Assembly: GCA_039808325.1 (NCBI GenBank)
Contig: JBDHSU010000017.1
Coordinates: 1-42,675, forward strand
DNA from: JAFKKS01 sp039808325
GTDB lineage: Bacteria > Pseudomonadota > Alphaproteobacteria > Rhizobiales > Xanthobacteraceae
Reading direction: 5' to 3'
Length of the DNA: 42,675 bases
Part shown: positions 18,424-29,993 of the stretch, piece by piece
Numbering within the stretch: position 1 is the first letter of the stretch
Layout: each line of letters begins with the position of its first letter
The notes under the pieces: model-generated
Databases searched by the model: none
Told to the model about the DNA's origin: nothing
Seen by the model: only the letters and a program-made list of their open reading frames with translations
Translations under genes and position numbers: made by a program

Positions 18424-18684
18424 CTACGCGGTGCGCCCTCGCAACGCGCGTGCGATGAAGATCAGGATGCAGGCGCCGATGAAGCCGGCGATCAGGTAGC
18501 CGATCCACCCGCCCAGGCTGACGTTGACCAGCGATAGCAGGAAGTTTGCGAGCGCCGCCCCGACGATGCCCAGAATGATGTTCATGAGCACGCCCGTGTT
18601 GCTTTTCATGAACATCTCAGCGAACCAGCCGGCAAGGCCGCCGATAATGATGGCTGCGATCCAACCGATTTGTGCGTCTTCCAT
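18424..18684 (-). CDS. GlsB/YeaQ/YmgE-family stress-response membrane protein
   Basis: An 86-residue, very hydrophobic protein with three Gly-rich transmembrane segments: IGWIAAIIIGGLAGWFAEMFM, GVLMNIILGIVGAALANFLL and GGWIGYLIAGFIGACILIFIA. This is the transglycosylase-associated (PF04226-type) family, small inner-membrane proteins often induced by stress; their molecular role is not established. The ATG at 18684 was chosen because the protein then begins at the first helix, as in the family; longer upstream extension has no support. It lies between the repeat element and the oxoprolinase gene. Confidence 0.88.
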   Translation of the reverse strand: MEDAQIGWIAAIIIGGLAGWFAEMFMKSNTGVLMNIILGIVGAALANFLLSLVNVSLGGWIGYLIAGFIGACILIFIARALRGRTA

Positions 18685-18912
18685 AACCTGATTTCCCCAT
18701 AGCTTCGGCCCCCCTTTTGGGGCTGCACGCGACTTAGAAATCGATCTGCGGCGAAAATGTTCCCAATATTGGTCTTCAATGCGGCGCCGCGCTAGGTCAT
18801 GAACCCATAAAGGATTCCGGCTTTCGGAGAAGCATGCCCTCCGGCTCGACCCGGGGATCATGCTCAAACAAACGACAACGACGGGTCTGCTTCAATGCTG
18901 TTGGATCAGACC

Positions 18913-22695
<3,783 letters not shown>

Positions 22696-22824
22696 CTCGC
22701 CTCGCTGCTTCCCAGTCGGCTAGCACGCCTGATCCGGACGGGCCAAGAGACCCTGAAGAGAATGGGCCGGCGCATCGATGCATCCGCACGGCACGAGGGC
22801 GAGCGCGGGCGGGCGAAAATGGGT

Positions 22825-22856
22825 GGGGCGCCTCGCGGCTTTACGCAAGGCGCCCC
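22825..22856 (-). terminator. Terminator of the RNase P RNA gene
   Basis: On the minus strand GGGGCGCCT and AGGCGCCCC form a 9-bp stem with a 14-nt loop, followed by ACCCATTTTC. It begins about 10 bp after the RNase P RNA 3' end. The remaining DNA up to the oxoprolinase start (22696-22824) shows nothing recognisable. Confidence 0.8.
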
Positions 22857-22865
22857 TCGATCAGT

Positions 22866-23261
22866 GCCAGCCGGCCTATAAGCCGGGTTCTGTATGGCGC
22901 GAGGCTAACGCCCCGCGCGTGACGGCCATTCCTCTCGTGCGGCGCTTGCGTGCCGCCTCGAGCAACCTACCCGAACGGCAAAATCCGGACATGGATTCCA
23001 GGGATCGCTCCCCGCGCCGTTCCTATTCGGTCTTGCTCCCGGTGGGGTTTGCCGTGCCGGTCCCGTTGCCGGTCCCGCGGTGCGCTCTTACCGCACCTTT
23101 TCACCCTTACCGGCGCCGAAGCGCCGGCGGTTCGTTCTCTGTGGCACTGTCCCTGAGGTCGCCCTCGCCGGACGTTATCCGGCACCGTATGTCCAAGGAG
23201 CCCGGACTTTCCTCCGCATCGGCCTTTCGGCGCTTGATGCGGCGGCCGTCCGGCCGACTGA
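22866..23261 (-). ncRNA. rnpB: RNase P RNA, type A
   Basis: The catalytic RNA of RNase P, which matures tRNA 5' ends. On the minus strand the universally conserved blocks are present in order: GAGGAAAGTCCGGGCTCC (23214-23197), GGTAAGAGCGCACCG, GGCAAACCCC, GAGCAAGACCGAATAGG and, near the 3' end, ACAGAACCCGGCTTATAGG. The ends were set by helix P1: CAGTCGGCC (23260-23252) pairs with GGCCGGCTG (22876-22868). The length of about 396 nt is normal for alphaproteobacteria. It lies downstream of the lytic transglycosylase on the same strand, with 55 bp between them, and has its own terminator. Confidence 0.94.
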
Positions 23262-23269
23262 CATGAGAA

Positions 23270-23298
23270 GCAATGGCGATGCGGATGCCCGGCGTCAA
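23270..23298 (-). promoter_or_regulatory. rnpB: Possible promoter of the RNase P RNA gene
   Basis: On the minus strand TTGACG (23298-23293), 17 bp, CATTGC (23275-23270), with the RNA expected to start about 9 bp later. The -10 match is weak, so only the -35 box and spacing support it. Confidence 0.35.
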
Positions 23299-23315
23299 GA
23301 TCGCATGAGAAGGCG

Positions 23316-24245
23316 TCAGCGGATCGCCGCCATGATATGGCGCACGCGCCCGCAATATTGCGCGGCCGCGTGGGTCATGCGCACGGCGCGGTGGCCGGCC
23401 TGATAGCGCAGGATCGTGCCACAGACATTGCCCTTCGCGAGCTTCCGCGCGCCGGCGAGATAACGCATGCCCCATTCGAGATTGACGGCCGGATCCATCA
23501 GCGCCTTCGCCGTGCCGGAATAGCCGAGGCCGCGCGCGGTCGCGTACTTGATCTGCATCAGACCGAGCGTGCCGCCACGGCCGGTCAGGGTGGGGTTGTA
23601 GTTGGATTCCACGCGAACGACCGCGTGGGCGAGCTCGAGCGGCACGCCATGCGCGACGGCGATATTCTCCACGAGAATGACGATGTCGTCGGCGGTGCGC
23701 GAAGCGGCACGCCGCTTCGGCGTCGGCACGAAGGGGCCGCCCAGGTTCTCGTCGGAGTTTGCGGAAGCCGGCGGCCTCGTCTCCGGGATAGGGTCTTCCG
23801 AGCTCCGGCTCGCCGTCGTGAACACGGCGCCGAGCGGCGCCATCCGCGCGGCGATGGTCTGCGCGGGTGACGAGGAGGCATTCCCCGCGCTCGCGGCCTC
23901 GATGGCCGGATCGTTCGGGTCGGCGAATGCGATCGTGGTCTCGCCCGGAACAGGGACGCGCGGTGCCTCGGCGCGTTGCGGCGCCGGACGAGGGTAGGGA
24001 ATGAAGGGCTCGGGGGAGGCGGCGGCGGATGACGTCCGGCGTCGGTGCGAGGAGCGTGCGGGCGCCGCCATCATACGTTGGGGTGCCGCGCCCGGTGCCT
24101 CTACCTTCGGTTCGGGGGTACGAGCAGCTTGTGTCGCCGCTAAAAACGGAAATCGCTCATCGACGCTGCCGGCGATCACGGTCTGGCTTCCGATCACGCA
24201 CATCGATAGCGCGGCAGCGCCACGCAATATCCGTCCCACCCGCAT
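23316..24245 (-). CDS. Exported lytic transglycosylase (SLT domain)
   Basis: A 309-residue periplasmic muramidase that cleaves the MurNAc-GlcNAc bond to give 1,6-anhydro products. An N-terminal signal (MRVGRILRGAAALSMCVIGSQTVIA) is followed by a long Pro/Ala/Arg-rich disordered linker (about 35-185). The catalytic SLT domain occupies the last 120 residues: VVRVESNYNP with the acid E213, GTLGLMQIKYATARGLGY, NLEWGMRYLA and CGTILRYQAGH, all standard for family 1. A C-terminal cysteine pair (C275, C298) may form a disulfide. A TTAACCAT octamer lies 100 bp upstream. Confidence 0.92.
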   Translation of the reverse strand: MRVGRILRGAAALSMCVIGSQTVIAGSVDERFPFLAATQAARTPEPKVEAPGAAPQRMMAAPARSSHRRRTSSAAASPEPFIPYPRPAPQRAEAPRVPVPGETTIAFADPNDPAIEAASAGNASSSPAQTIAARMAPLGAVFTTASRSSEDPIPETRPPASANSDENLGGPFVPTPKRRAASRTADDIVILVENIAVAHGVPLELAHAVVRVESNYNPTLTGRGGTLGLMQIKYATARGLGYSGTAKALMDPAVNLEWGMRYLAGARKLAKGNVCGTILRYQAGHRAVRMTHAAAQYCGRVRHIMAAIR

Positions 24246-24348
24246 GGGTTACGGCCCCCAACCACATATTTTGTCTTCATACTAAATTCAGAAATTAGGC
24301 TGGACTGGGGCAGTTTTGCCCAAATTAGCCATAAACGCCGCGCGATGG

Positions 24349-25149
24349 TTAACGCGGAGGCAAGCGCGCATTGGAAATGCCATCGGATTGGCCGCTCTTG
24401 TTGAGCAGTGCCGCAAGCATCGCCTGCGTACCGGCGTCCGCGATTCCGTCCACCAATGCCGGACGAAAATGCCGCTGGAACGCGCGCACGACCGCGCTGG
24501 TCTGCTCATCGTATCGTCCGTTCGCGCGGATGTCGTAGCCGTACGAGGCGAGATCGTTCTGAAGCGCGATAATCCGCTCCGGGCGCGAGGTTGGCGTGAT
24601 TTTTTTAGGCGCCGCCCGCGTCAGGGAAGGTTGCGCCCAGTCGCCGATGCCTTCGTCGTGCAGTCTGTGCCAGGGAAATTTCTCGCCGGGATCCATTTTC
24701 CGCGTGGGCGCGACATCCGAGTGCGCGAGCACATGCTGCGGCAGGATGCGATTGCGGAACATGATGTCCCGGCACAAAGCGATCACGGATTTGATCTGCG
24801 CGTCGGGGAATGAAACGTAGCCGTGTTCATGTCCGGGGTTTGCGATCTCGATGCCGATCGAGCGCGAATTGATGTCCGTCGCTCCCGCCCAGGCGGAGGC
24901 GCCGGCGTGCCAGGCCCGCCGCGCTTCCGGAACGGACTGCACGATGTCGCCGTCCTCGCAGATCATGTAGTGCGCGGAAACCTCGCTCGCGGGCGAGCAG
25001 AGCCGGGCGAGTGCTTCGGCCGCGTCCTGCATTCCAGTGTAGTGCAGGATGATCAGGGTTGGGCGCTCCACGCCGACGCGTTCGCCATGATTGGGGGAGG
25101 CGACCACGCGGGCGGGAAGCGTCGTGTCGGGCTTGAAGGTCTCGGTCAT
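24349..25149 (-). CDS. N-acetylmuramoyl-L-alanine amidase with peptidoglycan-binding domain
   Basis: A 266-residue enzyme that releases peptide from muramic acid. The amidase_2 domain (about 15-160) has the zinc ligands H36 (LIILHYTGM), H143 (HVLAHSDVAP) and D153 (KMDPGEKFPW), with E101 in IGIEIANPG. A PG_binding_1 domain follows (about 195-255: ALQNDLASYGYDIRANGRYDEQTSAVVRAFQRHFRP). The layout matches AmiD and cytosolic AmpD-like recycling amidases. No signal peptide is visible, which favours the cytoplasm. The ATG at 25149 was preferred over an in-frame ATG at 25221, which would start in the preceding terminator hairpin. Confidence 0.9.
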   Translation of the reverse strand: MTETFKPDTTLPARVVASPNHGERVGVERPTLIILHYTGMQDAAEALARLCSPASEVSAHYMICEDGDIVQSVPEARRAWHAGASAWAGATDINSRSIGIEIANPGHEHGYVSFPDAQIKSVIALCRDIMFRNRILPQHVLAHSDVAPTRKMDPGEKFPWHRLHDEGIGDWAQPSLTRAAPKKITPTSRPERIIALQNDLASYGYDIRANGRYDEQTSAVVRAFQRHFRPALVDGIADAGTQAMLAALLNKSGQSDGISNARLPPR

Positions 25150-25193
25150 GCCGCGCGCGAAGCAGTGATGCTTTGGCTGTTCTCCCAAACGGA

Positions 25194-25219
25194 GGAGCCC
25201 CGGTAAAGACCGGGGCTCC
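25194..25219 (-). terminator. Terminator of the PRC-barrel gene
   Basis: GGAGCCCCGG and CCGGGGCTCC form a perfect 10-bp stem with a 6-nt loop, 44 bp after the PRC-barrel stop codon. On the minus strand it is followed by TCCGTTTGG, a weak T-tract. It separates this gene from the amidase. Confidence 0.75.
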
Positions 25220-25262
25220 AACGAACCTGAACGCTACACGACGCTAGGCGGCGATGCACCCA

Positions 25263-25811
25263 TTACCTGGTCGGCGCCGTAGGCCGCGGCGAGGTACCGG
25301 TGTTCGTTCCGCCCGCGGTGCCGGCGGTCGGCGTCGGCGCCTTATAATACTCGAACGCCGGCGCGTTTTTGAGATCGTCCTTGGTCATGGACAGTTTCAG
25401 CTTGACGTTGTTCGGGTCGGTTGCCCCTGAACTCGCGGGCACCACTTGGAACGAAGCCATATCGAGCGCGACGTCCTTCTGGCCGATGCCGAGGAATCCG
25501 CCGACGCCTACGACCACGGCGAGAATCTTGCCTTCCTTGTCGAACAGCAGGTCGTCGACGTCGCCGATCTTCTCGTCATTCGGGCCCATCACATCCACGC
25601 CCTTGAATTTCGACGAGACCCAATGATCGCTGCCTTGCGACGAGATGAACTTCGCGTCGCTCTTCGTCGCCGGGGCGTTGCCCGTGTCCATCTTCTCCGC
25701 CGGCGCGGCCGACGGAGCCGGGGCGGTGGTCGGCGGCGTGGTGGTTTGCGCCAGGGCGGTCGAGAGCATCAAGCCAGTAGCAGCCGTCGCGATCAGGAGC
25801 TTTTTGACCAT
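25263..25811 (-). CDS. Exported PRC-barrel domain protein
   Basis: A 182-residue protein with a clear signal peptide (MVKKLLIATAATGLMLSTALA), a Thr/Pro/Ala-rich linker and one PRC-barrel domain (about 60-140: WVSSKFKGVDVMGPNDEKIGDVDDLLFDKEGKILAVVVGVGGFLGIGQKDVAL). A second low-complexity Pro/Thr/Gly tail closes the protein. Periplasmic PRC-barrel proteins of this kind are common in Hyphomicrobiales; no molecular role is established. The ATG at 25811 follows GGAGG by 6 bp; an in-frame ATG at 25832 is less likely. It is divergent from the dcw cluster. Confidence 0.9.
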   Translation of the reverse strand: MVKKLLIATAATGLMLSTALAQTTTPPTTAPAPSAAPAEKMDTGNAPATKSDAKFISSQGSDHWVSSKFKGVDVMGPNDEKIGDVDDLLFDKEGKILAVVVGVGGFLGIGQKDVALDMASFQVVPASSGATDPNNVKLKLSMTKDDLKNAPAFEYYKAPTPTAGTAGGTNTGTSPRPTAPTR

Positions 25812-26062
25812 ATCGGTCCTCCGTTTTTGCAATTGGGAGAAATCCCTCCGTACTCAGGTAGGTAACGCACACCGCTCGGGCATGTTCCCCATCGATCGTC
25901 CCGTCCGGCGCGCAAGCGCAGCGGCGGATCGCCGCGCGCGGTCGGAAGGATTTACGGCGGCGCATGAACCGCCCGCCCGCAACCATTCGTTAAGTTTAGA
26001 TCGGGTTAATAGGGGCGGCGCATTTGACCGTTGTCGGCAGGGCAGGGGGCCGGCCGGCTTCG
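25812..26062. other. Intergenic region upstream of the dcw cluster
   Basis: No gene is recognised between the PRC-barrel start and the mraZ promoter. The stretch holds the PRC-barrel leader with its Shine-Dalgarno (minus strand, GGAGG near 25818-25822) and an A+T-richer segment near 25985-26015 (GTTAAGTTTAG, GGTTAATA). I could not assign it to a known site. The two TTAA words are 12 bp apart, not the 7 bp of a CtrA box. An open frame runs through this DNA into rsmH but has no coding features. Confidence 0.6.
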
Positions 26063-26103
26063 TTGACGACCCAGATAGTCCCATGATATCCCATCCTTTC
26101 CCA
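26063..26103 (+). promoter_or_regulatory. mraZ promoter with four MraZ-type boxes
   Basis: ACCCA, TCCCA, TCCCA and TCCCA start at 26069, 26079, 26089 and 26099, an exact 10-bp period with 5-bp spacers. Read on the minus strand they are TGGGA, TGGGA, TGGGA, TGGGT, the TGGGN-N5 pattern bound by MraZ in the mraZ promoter of E. coli. They overlie a candidate promoter: TTGACG (26063-26068), 18 bp, TATCCC (26087-26092). Repression of the dcw cluster by its own first product is the likely meaning. Confidence 0.85.
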
Positions 26104-26176
26104 TTTCGCGCAGTTCTCCCCGACGACCAGGGGCGGATCGGGCGCGACAGGACGGATCGGGGGGTGTTGGGGGCGT

Positions 26177-26656
26177 ATGGACCGTTTCGTGTCCAGTTTC
26201 ATTTTGCGCCTCGACGGCAAGGGGCGGATTTCAGTCCCTGCCTCGTTCCGGGCGGTGCTGGCGCGCGACGGTTTCGAAGGTCTCTATTGCTACCCGGCGC
26301 TCGATGCGCCGGCGATCGACGCGGGCGGCAACGGCCTGCTGCGCGACATCGACCATCTCATTTCGCAATTCGCGCCCTACACGGACGAGCGCGACCAATT
26401 CTCCGCGGCCCTCTACGGGACCAGCGAGACGTTGAGACTCGACGGCGAGGGCCGGGTGATCCTCACCGAGCCGTTGAAGACCCATGCCGGGATTACCGAC
26501 ACGGCCGCCTTCGCGGGTCTTGGCCACAAGTTTCAGATCTGGGAGCCCGAACGCTTCCGCGCGCATCTTGCGGAGGCCACCGAGAAGGTGCGCGCGTTCA
26601 AGCGGCAGTTGGGGTCCCGGGTGGCGGCGCCGCAAGCGCGCGGAGCACGGGAATGA
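26177..26656 (+). CDS. mraZ: Transcriptional regulator MraZ
   Basis: A 159-residue member of the MraZ/SpoVT-AbrB family, the first gene of the dcw cluster. MraZ forms a ring of subunits and represses its own promoter. Two AbrB-like repeats are present: residues 5-55 (SFILRLDGKGRISVPASFRAVL, EGLYCYPALD) and 80-130 (SETLRLDGEGRVILTEPLKTHAGI, KFQIWEPERF). Each DGxGRhxh turn is intact. The C-terminus is a basic tail. The stop codon is shared with the next start (ATGATG), so rsmH is translationally coupled. Confidence 0.95.
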   Translation: MDRFVSSFILRLDGKGRISVPASFRAVLARDGFEGLYCYPALDAPAIDAGGNGLLRDIDHLISQFAPYTDERDQFSAALYGTSETLRLDGEGRVILTEPLKTHAGITDTAAFAGLGHKFQIWEPERFRAHLAEATEKVRAFKRQLGSRVAAPQARGARE

Positions 26657-27687
26657 TGCGGGACCGCGGCACTGGGCGATCCGGTGCCGCTGGCGGACCG
26701 GCCCCGCATATTCCCGTGCTCGCGCGGGCGGTCATCGAACAGTTGTCGCCGCGCGACGGCGGTGTCTATCTAGACGGCACGTTCGGTGCCGGCGGCCATA
26801 CCCGCTTGATCCTGCAAGCCGCGGACTGCCGCGTTATTGGCCTCGACCGCGACCAGAGTGCCATCGCCCTCGGCGCCGACCTCGTCGCGCGAAGCGGCAG
26901 CCGTCTCGTTCTGATGCAGGAACGTTTCTCCGAGATCGAATCGGCGATGCGCGCGACCGGCGTGACGCAGCTTGACGGCATCCTGCTCGATCTCGGCGTT
27001 TCGTCGATGCAACTCGATCAGGCGGAGCGCGGGTTCTCTTTTCGCAACGACGGTCCGCTCGACATGCGCATGGGACGCGACGGTCCGTCGGCCGCCGACC
27101 TTGTCGCGCACGCGAACGAGCGCGATCTCGCCGCGATCATCGCGACGCTCGGCGAGGAGCGCTTCGCCCGTGCCGTCGCGCGCGCCATCGTGCGGGCTCG
27201 CGCCTCCGCCCCGATCGAAACGACGGGCGCGCTCGCCGGCATCGTCTCGCGCGTCGTGCGCGGCAAGCCCGGGGAAATCCATCCGGCGACCCGCACGTTT
27301 CAGGCACTGCGCATGTTCGTCAATGACGAGCTGGGCGAACTCGCGGCCGCGTTGCAGGCGGCGGAACAGGCTCTGGCGCCGGACGGACGTCTTGCCGTGA
27401 TCTCGTTCCATTCGCTCGAAGACCGGATCGTCAAGCAGTTCCTGGCGCAGCGCGGCAAGGCGCCCGCGGTGTCGCGGCATCAGCCGCTGGCCGGCGGTCC
27501 GGCGCCGAGTTTTCGCGTTCTGACGGCGAAGGCGATCGTCGCCGACGCTCAGGAAATCGCCGGGAATCCGCGCGCGCGTTCCGCCAAGCTTCGCGCGGGC
27601 GCGCGCACCGATGCCGCGCCGATGGGACTCGCGATTTCGGGCCCGCCGCCGCTGCCGGCGCTCGACGACGTGATGCGGGGGCGCTGA
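26653..27687 (+). CDS. rsmH: 16S rRNA (cytosine(1402)-N4)-methyltransferase
   Basis: A 344-residue SAM-dependent enzyme (formerly MraW) that methylates N4 of C1402 in 16S rRNA. Motifs: HIPVLARAVIEQL at the N-terminus, SAM loop LDGTFGAGGHTRLIL, DRDQSAI, GILLDLGVSSMQLDQAERGFSF, PLDMRM, the helical insertion domain in the middle, then TFQALRMFVNDELGEL and ISFHSLEDRIVKQFL. The C-terminal part has the usual PSFRVLTAKAI. The start is ATG 26653, overlapping the mraZ stop; a second ATG follows directly. Confidence 0.96.
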   Translation: MMRDRGTGRSGAAGGPAPHIPVLARAVIEQLSPRDGGVYLDGTFGAGGHTRLILQAADCRVIGLDRDQSAIALGADLVARSGSRLVLMQERFSEIESAMRATGVTQLDGILLDLGVSSMQLDQAERGFSFRNDGPLDMRMGRDGPSAADLVAHANERDLAAIIATLGEERFARAVARAIVRARASAPIETTGALAGIVSRVVRGKPGEIHPATRTFQALRMFVNDELGELAAALQAAEQALAPDGRLAVISFHSLEDRIVKQFLAQRGKAPAVSRHQPLAGGPAPSFRVLTAKAIVADAQEIAGNPRARSAKLRAGARTDAAPMGLAISGPPPLPALDDVMRGR

Positions 27688-27688
27688 C

Positions 27689-28075
27689 ATGCTGCGCATC
27701 ATCAATGTCCTCGTGGTCTGCGCGCTGATCGTCGCCGCGGCTTACGTCTACAAGATCAAGTTCGAGTCCACCCGTCAGGCCGAGCAGGTCGCCAAGCTGC
27801 GCTCGGAAATCCGCAAGGATCGCGACACCATCGCGATCCTGCGCGCCGAATGGGCGCGGCTCGATCGTCCCGACCGGATCGAAGGTCTCGCCAAGCGCCA
27901 CCTCAAGCTCCAGCCGGTGCAAGTCACGCAGTTCGATCATCTCGACAACCTGCCGGAGCGCCCGAAGCCGCTCGTTCCGCCCGGGACAGCCGATCCGATC
28001 GGCGCGGTGATCGAGAGCTTTGCGGATTCGGAGGTGGTCAACGGCACGCTTCCTGAGCGAGGGACGCATAGATGA
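27689..28075 (+). CDS. ftsL: Cell division protein FtsL
   Basis: A 128-residue bitopic membrane protein of the divisome. One transmembrane helix at residues 5-22 (INVLVVCALIVAAAYVYK) is followed by a coiled-coil-like stretch (KFESTRQAEQVAKLRSEIRKDRDTIAILRAEWARLDRPDRIEGLAKRHLKLQPV) as in alphaproteobacterial FtsL. Sequence conservation in this family is low, so the call rests mostly on position between rsmH and ftsI, size and topology. Its last four bases overlap the ftsI start. Confidence 0.9.
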   Translation: MLRIINVLVVCALIVAAAYVYKIKFESTRQAEQVAKLRSEIRKDRDTIAILRAEWARLDRPDRIEGLAKRHLKLQPVQVTQFDHLDNLPERPKPLVPPGTADPIGAVIESFADSEVVNGTLPERGTHR

Positions 28076-29853
28076 GCGAGACGCAAGAGGACGAAGAGCA
28101 CGTCCCGGCGCCGAACGCGCCCGAAAGGACGGAGCCGGTCGAATCGTGGCGTCAACGCATGCTGCGGGGCCTTCTCTATGGCCGGAACGTCGATCGGGCG
28201 CGCAAGGCGCGTGCGCGCATCGGTCTCGCCATCGCCGGCTTCGCGATCATTTACGCGGTCATCGGCGTGCGGCTCGTCTCCTTCGCGATCACGTCCGACA
28301 GCCGGGCGGCGCGGCGCGGCGTGTCGCAGGATGCGGTCGCCACCGCGCGCCCGGACATCATCGACCGCAACGGCGAGATTCTCGCCACCGACGTGAAGGC
28401 GGCGTCGCTGTTCGCCGAGCCCCGCCGCATCATCGATGTCGACGAGGCGACCGAGCTCTTGACCGCGACCTTGCCGGATCTCGATGCGGCCGAAGTTCGC
28501 GAGCGGCTCTCCTCGAAGAAAGGCTTCGCCTGGCTCAAGCGTGAGATCACCGCGACGCAGCAGCAGGCGATTCACCGCCTCGGCATTCCCGGCATCGGCT
28601 TCCTGCGCGAGAACAAGCGCACTTATCCGAACGGGCCGATCGTCTCGCACGTGCTTGGCCACGTGAACATCGACAATCAGGGCATCGCCGGCCTCGAGCG
28701 GTGGCTCGACAAGAACGGCCTCGCCGATCTGCACATGGCGGGCTTCGCCACCGACCGGCAGCAGAAACCGGTGCAGTTGGCCGTCGACCTGCGGGTCACG
28801 CACGCGTTGCGCGACGAGCTTCTCGCGTCGCTCCACAAGTACAAAGCGAAGGCCGTTGCCGGAACGGTGACGGACGTGCGTACCGGCGAAATCCTCGCCA
28901 TGGTGTCGGTGCCCGATTACGATCCCAACAATCCGAAGGAGGCGAACGATCCGACGCGCATCAACCGCCTGACCACCGGCGTGTTCGAGATGGGCTCGAC
29001 GTTCAAGGCCCTGACCCTCGCGATGGCGCTCGATTCCGGCAAGATCAATCTGAATTCGTCGTTCGACGCGCGCGTGCCGCTGCGCTACGGCAAGTTCAAG
29101 ATCCACGACTATCACGCGCAGCGCCGCTTCCTCACGGTGCCGGAGATCTTCACCTACTCGTCGAACATCGGCACCGCGCGCATGGCGCTCTCCCTCGGCG
29201 TCGAATATCACAAGTGGTTCCTCAAGAAGATGGGGCAGCTCGACCGGCTGCGCACCGAACTGCCGGAAAGCGCCGAGCCCATCGTCCCCAAGCGCTGGGG
29301 CGAGCTCAACACCGTGACCATCGCGTTCGGCCACGGCCTTTCCGTCGCGCCCTTGCAGGCGACCATGGCGGTTGGCGCGCTGATGAACGGTGGCCTGCTC
29401 ATCCCGCCGACTTTCCTCAAGCGCACCGAGGAGGAGGCGAAGGCGCTGGGCGTACGTGTGGTCAAGCCGGAGACCAGCAAGGAGATGCGCTACCTCATGC
29501 GTCTCAACGCCGAGGTCGGTTCCGCCCGCAAGGCGAACGTGGCCGGCTACTATGTCGGCGGCAAGACGGGAACGGCCGAGAAGGTGATCAACGGCCGTTA
29601 CTCGAAGACGCGGCTGCTCACCACCTTCATGGCGGTGCTGCCGGCGGACAAGCCGAAATATATCGTCAGCCTGCTGCTCGACGAGCCGCAGCCGTTGCCG
29701 GAAACCTATGGATTTGCAACCTCGGGCTGGAACGCCGCGCCGACGGCTGCCAAAGTGATCGCGCGAATCGGTCCGCTTCTTGACCTGGAGCCGCGCCTCG
29801 ACCTACCCCCGTCCGGGAAGTGGATTCTGGCGAACGCGTCGGGCGCACGCTAG
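28072..29853 (+). CDS. ftsI: Septal peptidoglycan transpeptidase FtsI (PBP3)
   Basis: A 593-residue class B penicillin-binding protein that cross-links septal peptidoglycan. The cytoplasmic N-terminus (about 60 residues) leads to one transmembrane helix (about 45-65, GLAIAGFAIIYAVIGVRLV). The pedestal contains ARPDIIDRNGEILATD. The transpeptidase domain has the active-site STFK with S309, the SSN motif (S363-N365) and KTGTAEK (498-500). All three penicillin-binding motifs are intact. It acts with FtsW, encoded in the same cluster. A 140-bp gap follows before murE, which may hold an internal promoter. Confidence 0.97.
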   Translation: MSETQEDEEHVPAPNAPERTEPVESWRQRMLRGLLYGRNVDRARKARARIGLAIAGFAIIYAVIGVRLVSFAITSDSRAARRGVSQDAVATARPDIIDRNGEILATDVKAASLFAEPRRIIDVDEATELLTATLPDLDAAEVRERLSSKKGFAWLKREITATQQQAIHRLGIPGIGFLRENKRTYPNGPIVSHVLGHVNIDNQGIAGLERWLDKNGLADLHMAGFATDRQQKPVQLAVDLRVTHALRDELLASLHKYKAKAVAGTVTDVRTGEILAMVSVPDYDPNNPKEANDPTRINRLTTGVFEMGSTFKALTLAMALDSGKINLNSSFDARVPLRYGKFKIHDYHAQRRFLTVPEIFTYSSNIGTARMALSLGVEYHKWFLKKMGQLDRLRTELPESAEPIVPKRWGELNTVTIAFGHGLSVAPLQATMAVGALMNGGLLIPPTFLKRTEEEAKALGVRVVKPETSKEMRYLMRLNAEVGSARKANVAGYYVGGKTGTAEKVINGRYSKTRLLTTFMAVLPADKPKYIVSLLLDEPQPLPETYGFATSGWNAAPTAAKVIARIGPLLDLEPRLDLPPSGKWILANASGAR

Positions 29854-29993
29854 GCGGCCCGCGCCGGTTTCACGATGCCGTGGCGGGCGGCCGCCCCGCC
29901 GCGGCCACAAAGCGTGCGTGTATAGACAATCCAACACTTTTCGGCGCCGGCGGATTTCGCTTTGGCCGGAAATGCTCTAACGGCACGGACGAC

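Noticed and set aside
22778..23266. Open frames on both strands across the RNase P RNA region
   Set aside because: The conserved RNase P RNA blocks and terminal helix account for this DNA; the translated products are not protein-like.
24308..24321. Small hairpin GGGCA-GTTT-TGCCC after the amidase gene
   Set aside because: Only a 5-bp stem without a T-tract; too weak to call a terminator.
25988..26008. Possible CtrA box before mraZ (two TTAA words)
   Set aside because: The spacing is 12 bp, not the 7 bp of the CtrA consensus.
25645..26652. Long open frame upstream of and continuous with rsmH (680 codons in total)
   Set aside because: It crosses the antisense PRC-barrel gene, the mraZ promoter and mraZ itself. 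MraZ and the RsmH N-terminus at 26653 explain the sequence; the extension shows no homology.
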